Shown: positions 5,538-7,751 of the stretch, piece by piece
How positions within the stretch are numbered: the stretch's first letter is position 1
How the letters are laid out: each line of letters opens with the position of its first letter
Assembly (NCBI GenBank): GCA_024278035.1
Contig: JAJRUA010000126.1
Coordinates: 1-7,751, forward strand
Direction: 5' to 3'
Source: Planctomycetota bacterium
Lineage (GTDB): Bacteria > Planctomycetota > Planctomycetia > Pirellulales > Lacipirellulaceae
Length of the DNA: 7,751 bases
Notes under the pieces: model-generated
Database searches by the model: none
Told to the model about the DNA's origin: nothing
Seen by the model: only the letters and a program-made list of their open reading frames with translations
Translations under genes and position numbers: made by a program

Positions 5538-7751
5538 GGTCAACGTCAGCGAAACAGTGGGAGCGGGCTGGAATCGCTGAAAATCGTCGTTGTTGGTATT
5601 GTTGCCATCGCCGGCAACAAAACTATAATCGTAGGGCCAAACACTTGATTGAACGTGCAAATTCTTGGTGAAGTTGCCCAAATCCCATAGGTCCAGCGCA
5701 AAGTCGTCCACGTTATACATGTTGATTCGTTTTTCAGCGGAGAAACCGGCACCACTGAAATAGGATTGCGTTCCCAAGCCAGGAACCGATAACCCATTTC
5801 GACCGTGGGACCAAAACCGGTAAAGGTCGGGGATGGGCCTGCCAATAATTCGCGAGTCGGTATCATTGCTGCCATAGGCACCGGCAGAAACGGCTGCTTG
5901 CATTGCGACGTAGTTGGTCACAAGAGGATCGTCGTTGGACGGAAAATCCCAGGCCCATTGGCGCAGCGCTTCGCCGGCGACGATATTGCCCATGCTGTGG
6001 GCCAGAAGATGGACCGGCTGGAGATTGGGAGCGTTGCCACGATAGTCGGCGAGAATTTCCTTTAAGGCATTTGCAGAGCGGTAAGCCTGGAAATCGCTTG
6101 GATTGTAGGTGTTCCCCAAAAAGCCTGCGGGAAAATACGTTGGCCAATTGAATGCCACAAATTCGCCGCGATACCCCTGCCAGTAGAGCCGCTTGAACAT
6201 CGTCTCGGCACCAGCAGCCTTTTCATCGTTGTTGGGAGCATCCGAATTGTTCCAACCGTGGACATAAACGATTGTCTCATTGCCGCTGAGGAACGGCTTG
6301 TTCTGAATTTGCGACACATGGGTCTCGGTCCCTGGCGCGGGCGTGTCAAAATCCTTGAAACTCAAATCAGTACGTAGATCGGTGCCAGTTGCGCCGCCGT
6401 TGACGCCGTAGTCGATGTCCCATCGTGTGTAAAGATCCTTGATATCGCGTAGATCGAGATCGATCTCTTGATGCTTGACGACCAGTTTGCCGTTACCGTA
6501 CCGGACGAACGTAGAGAAAACCAAAGTCGGTGTGGCAGCGAATCCAGAACCGTACTGACCTCCCACTGCCTCGAAGAGAAACGAGTTGAGGCCGCTTTGG
6601 ATATTGCCTAGCTCGTGCTCAATGGAACTCGCTCCAAGGGCCACGCTCCAAAACGGATTCACTCCCTGCTCTGCCTGAACTCCTGCAACGAAATCGTCGT
6701 TGAGGTATTCAAGGACATCACTGCCGGTTCCGGCGGAATTGAATAGCCGAATCGAAGCACCGCCAGCGCCTTCCAAGACGATTCGATAGGTTGTCTGTAT
6801 TTGACCGGCTGCGGGTGTACCAGGACCCGCTGTGTTGAACGTGTTATCAACCAAAAGAGGATCAATTTCGATCCGTAGCGGCGCTAGATCCTCCAGGTCA
6901 CGTCTCTGACCAATGGACTCATCCGTATTGTCCGGCGTGGTGATATTGGTCTGTTCGGCCTCGACGCTGGTGTTGGCCGCATGATCGCCCTCCTGGTCGT
7001 TGTTCAACCAAAACAGCAGTTGACGGTCGTAGCTACTGCCGAAATCGATTTGGGTATCACGGTTGCCATCGACGCCGATTGCCGTATCGACCACCGTGTA
7101 AATAACACTGTCAGATAAGGCTGGCCCCGTCGATGATGAAACAGCATCCACCAAAATAGACTCCGTTGCAAAGCTCGCACTGCTCGCGAGGCCTTCGATC
7201 TGGAAATCGAGATGAACCGTATCAGGAGTGAGTAGGGTTCCAGAAGGAATCTGAAGATACCCTCCTCCAACCCCATTCATTCCTGGCCACAAAGTCGTTG
7301 TCCATAGACGAATATCCGTATCGTTATAAGTAAACGTGATTCCATAATCGCCAAGCATTGACGGATCGATGCGTATCGATCCCGTAGTAAAATCTTCTGC
7401 AGCGTTGGGGTCGTAGACGTTGGAGGCCGCTTGATAGTCAGGAAGGTAAAGGTCCAGGCCTGCTTCAAGCTGAGTCGGAGCAAGAACCTCTTTGGAAAAA
7501 TCACTGTTGCGAAAAACAATGGCTCCTGGTGCCGTCTCTTCCGCTTCTCCCAGGGTATCGACAACGAGATTCAAGAAGGGAGAATCGGGCCGCGTGGTTC
7601 CGAAATTATCTCGTTGTACCGTGTAGTCCGCAGCATCGACCACGCCGTTGCCATTGCCGTCGGTGGCGAGATTGGTTGTCGAGCCAAAATTGGCGGCCCA
7701 AAGATTGTAATCTTCCTGGCCGACGGAGTTGTTGCCCGAGTAGTCTCCGGC
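4944..7751 (-). CDS. Exported dockerin-containing alpha/beta hydrolase (copy A), 5' end outside window
   Basis: The frame is open to the right edge, so 935 residues are visible and the start and any signal peptide are missing. Numbered from the edge, residues 3-26 and 28-53 form two dockerin-type calcium-binding repeats, the second with D31, N33, N35, D39 and D42. Residues 60-480 are acidic, beta-rich and unrecognised. An alpha/beta-hydrolase domain of the DUF900-like type follows: VHGWN at 497-501 (oxyanion region), AHSMGN with nucleophile Ser586, an acid candidate in NVDDFAL (Asp682/683), and NHSYQ with probable catalytic His792. The elbow reads A-H-S-M-G rather than G-x-S-x-G. Residues 817-840 are Ala/Ser-rich and low in complexity, followed by a tail ending LHDLVFETLEDDLSLLSLWRT-like. 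It is probably a secreted or surface esterase or lipase of unknown substrate. Its last 197 codons (4944-5537) are copied in whole or part in the downstream chimeras. Confidence 0.8.
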   Translation of the reverse strand, partial: AGDYSGNNSVGQEDYNLWAANFGSTTNLATDGNGNGVVDAADYTVQRDNFGTTRPDSPFLNLVVDTLGEAEETAPGAIVFRNSDFSKEVLAPTQLEAGLDLYLPDYQAASNVYDPNAAEDFTTGSIRIDPSMLGDYGITFTYNDTDIRLWTTTLWPGMNGVGGGYLQIPSGTLLTPDTVHLDFQIEGLASSASFATESILVDAVSSSTGPALSDSVIYTVVDTAIGVDGNRDTQIDFGSSYDRQLLFWLNNDQEGDHAANTSVEAEQTNITTPDNTDESIGQRRDLEDLAPLRIEIDPLLVDNTFNTAGPGTPAAGQIQTTYRIVLEGAGGASIRLFNSAGTGSDVLEYLNDDFVAGVQAEQGVNPFWSVALGASSIEHELGNIQSGLNSFLFEAVGGQYGSGFAATPTLVFSTFVRYGNGKLVVKHQEIDLDLRDIKDLYTRWDIDYGVNGGATGTDLRTDLSFKDFDTPAPGTETHVSQIQNKPFLSGNETIVYVHGWNNSDAPNNDEKAAGAETMFKRLYWQGYRGEFVAFNWPTYFPAGFLGNTYNPSDFQAYRSANALKEILADYRGNAPNLQPVHLLAHSMGNIVAGEALRQWAWDFPSNDDPLVTNYVAMQAAVSAGAYGSNDTDSRIIGRPIPDLYRFWSHGRNGLSVPGLGTQSYFSGAGFSAEKRINMYNVDDFALDLWDLGNFTKNLHVQSSVWPYDYSFVAGDGNNTNNDDFQRFQPAPTVSLTLTDPFGQPGRDAYEIMAFFALSADTALGTKSVNAFNTNINIQTFGLLGGNGIRANHSYQLAHDAAETWVFYDRLKTELGFASTQSAAASASASVSASAVVEPGAGTARSLFQPTKRNAINFRPATAVRDTVFEQLSHSARITRLDLLLAEDSSGLLKDSEELDFLRHREKEEKASDGKLHDLVFETLEDDLSLLSLWRT

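Noticed and set aside
7641..7643. GTG at 7643 as the start of the hydrolase gene
   Set aside because: The frame is open to the window edge, and the residues before the GTG form the first half of the dockerin pair, so the GTG is an internal Val codon in GVVDAADY.

Overview
The window looks like a chromosomal segment from a planctomycete (Planctomycetota, probably the Pirellula-type lineage). Three things point there: a dockerin-like pair of calcium-binding repeats of the form DGNGNGVVDAADYTVQRDNFG-like in a very large exported protein; a membrane-anchored squalene-cyclase-fold protein of a kind common in that phylum; and long, lightly packed intergenic regions. This placement is inference from protein style, not from a marker gene comparison.

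Layout. Positions 1-275 hold no gene I can name and end in a strong, possibly bidirectional, terminator. An initiator tRNA (fMet, CAU) lies at 276-349 on the minus strand with a plausible promoter just upstream. A 400-base gap follows. Its right half looks like a structured leader (promoter, hairpin, terminator-like hairpin, competing hairpin over the ribosome binding site) for a plus-strand gene at 748-2325 encoding a 525-residue prenyltransferase/squalene-oxidase-repeat protein. That gene ends at its own terminator. The convergent gap 2326-2593 carries a REP-like palindrome.

From 2594 to the right edge everything reads on the minus strand. The first gene in transcription order (4944 to beyond 7751) encodes an exported, dockerin-containing alpha/beta hydrolase whose 5' end is outside the window. 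Behind it lie three short genes that are partial, rearranged relatives of one another: 3847-4890, 3347-3793 and 2594-3235. Each begins with the same roughly 140-residue four-helix membrane module behind a near-identical leader and ribosome binding site. Two of them continue into a copy of the C-terminal part of the hydrolase (the region holding its probable catalytic His), with the Ser-bearing part missing. One copy (3347-3793) is cut short by a one-base insertion. Another (2594-3235) loses similarity abruptly in mid-domain next to a repeat-like sequence.

The main point of interest is this tandem array of membrane-module/hydrolase-tail chimeras downstream of an exported hydrolase. It may be a decaying duplication, or a working set of membrane partners (anchors or immunity-like proteins) for the hydrolase. 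The sequence alone does not decide between these.
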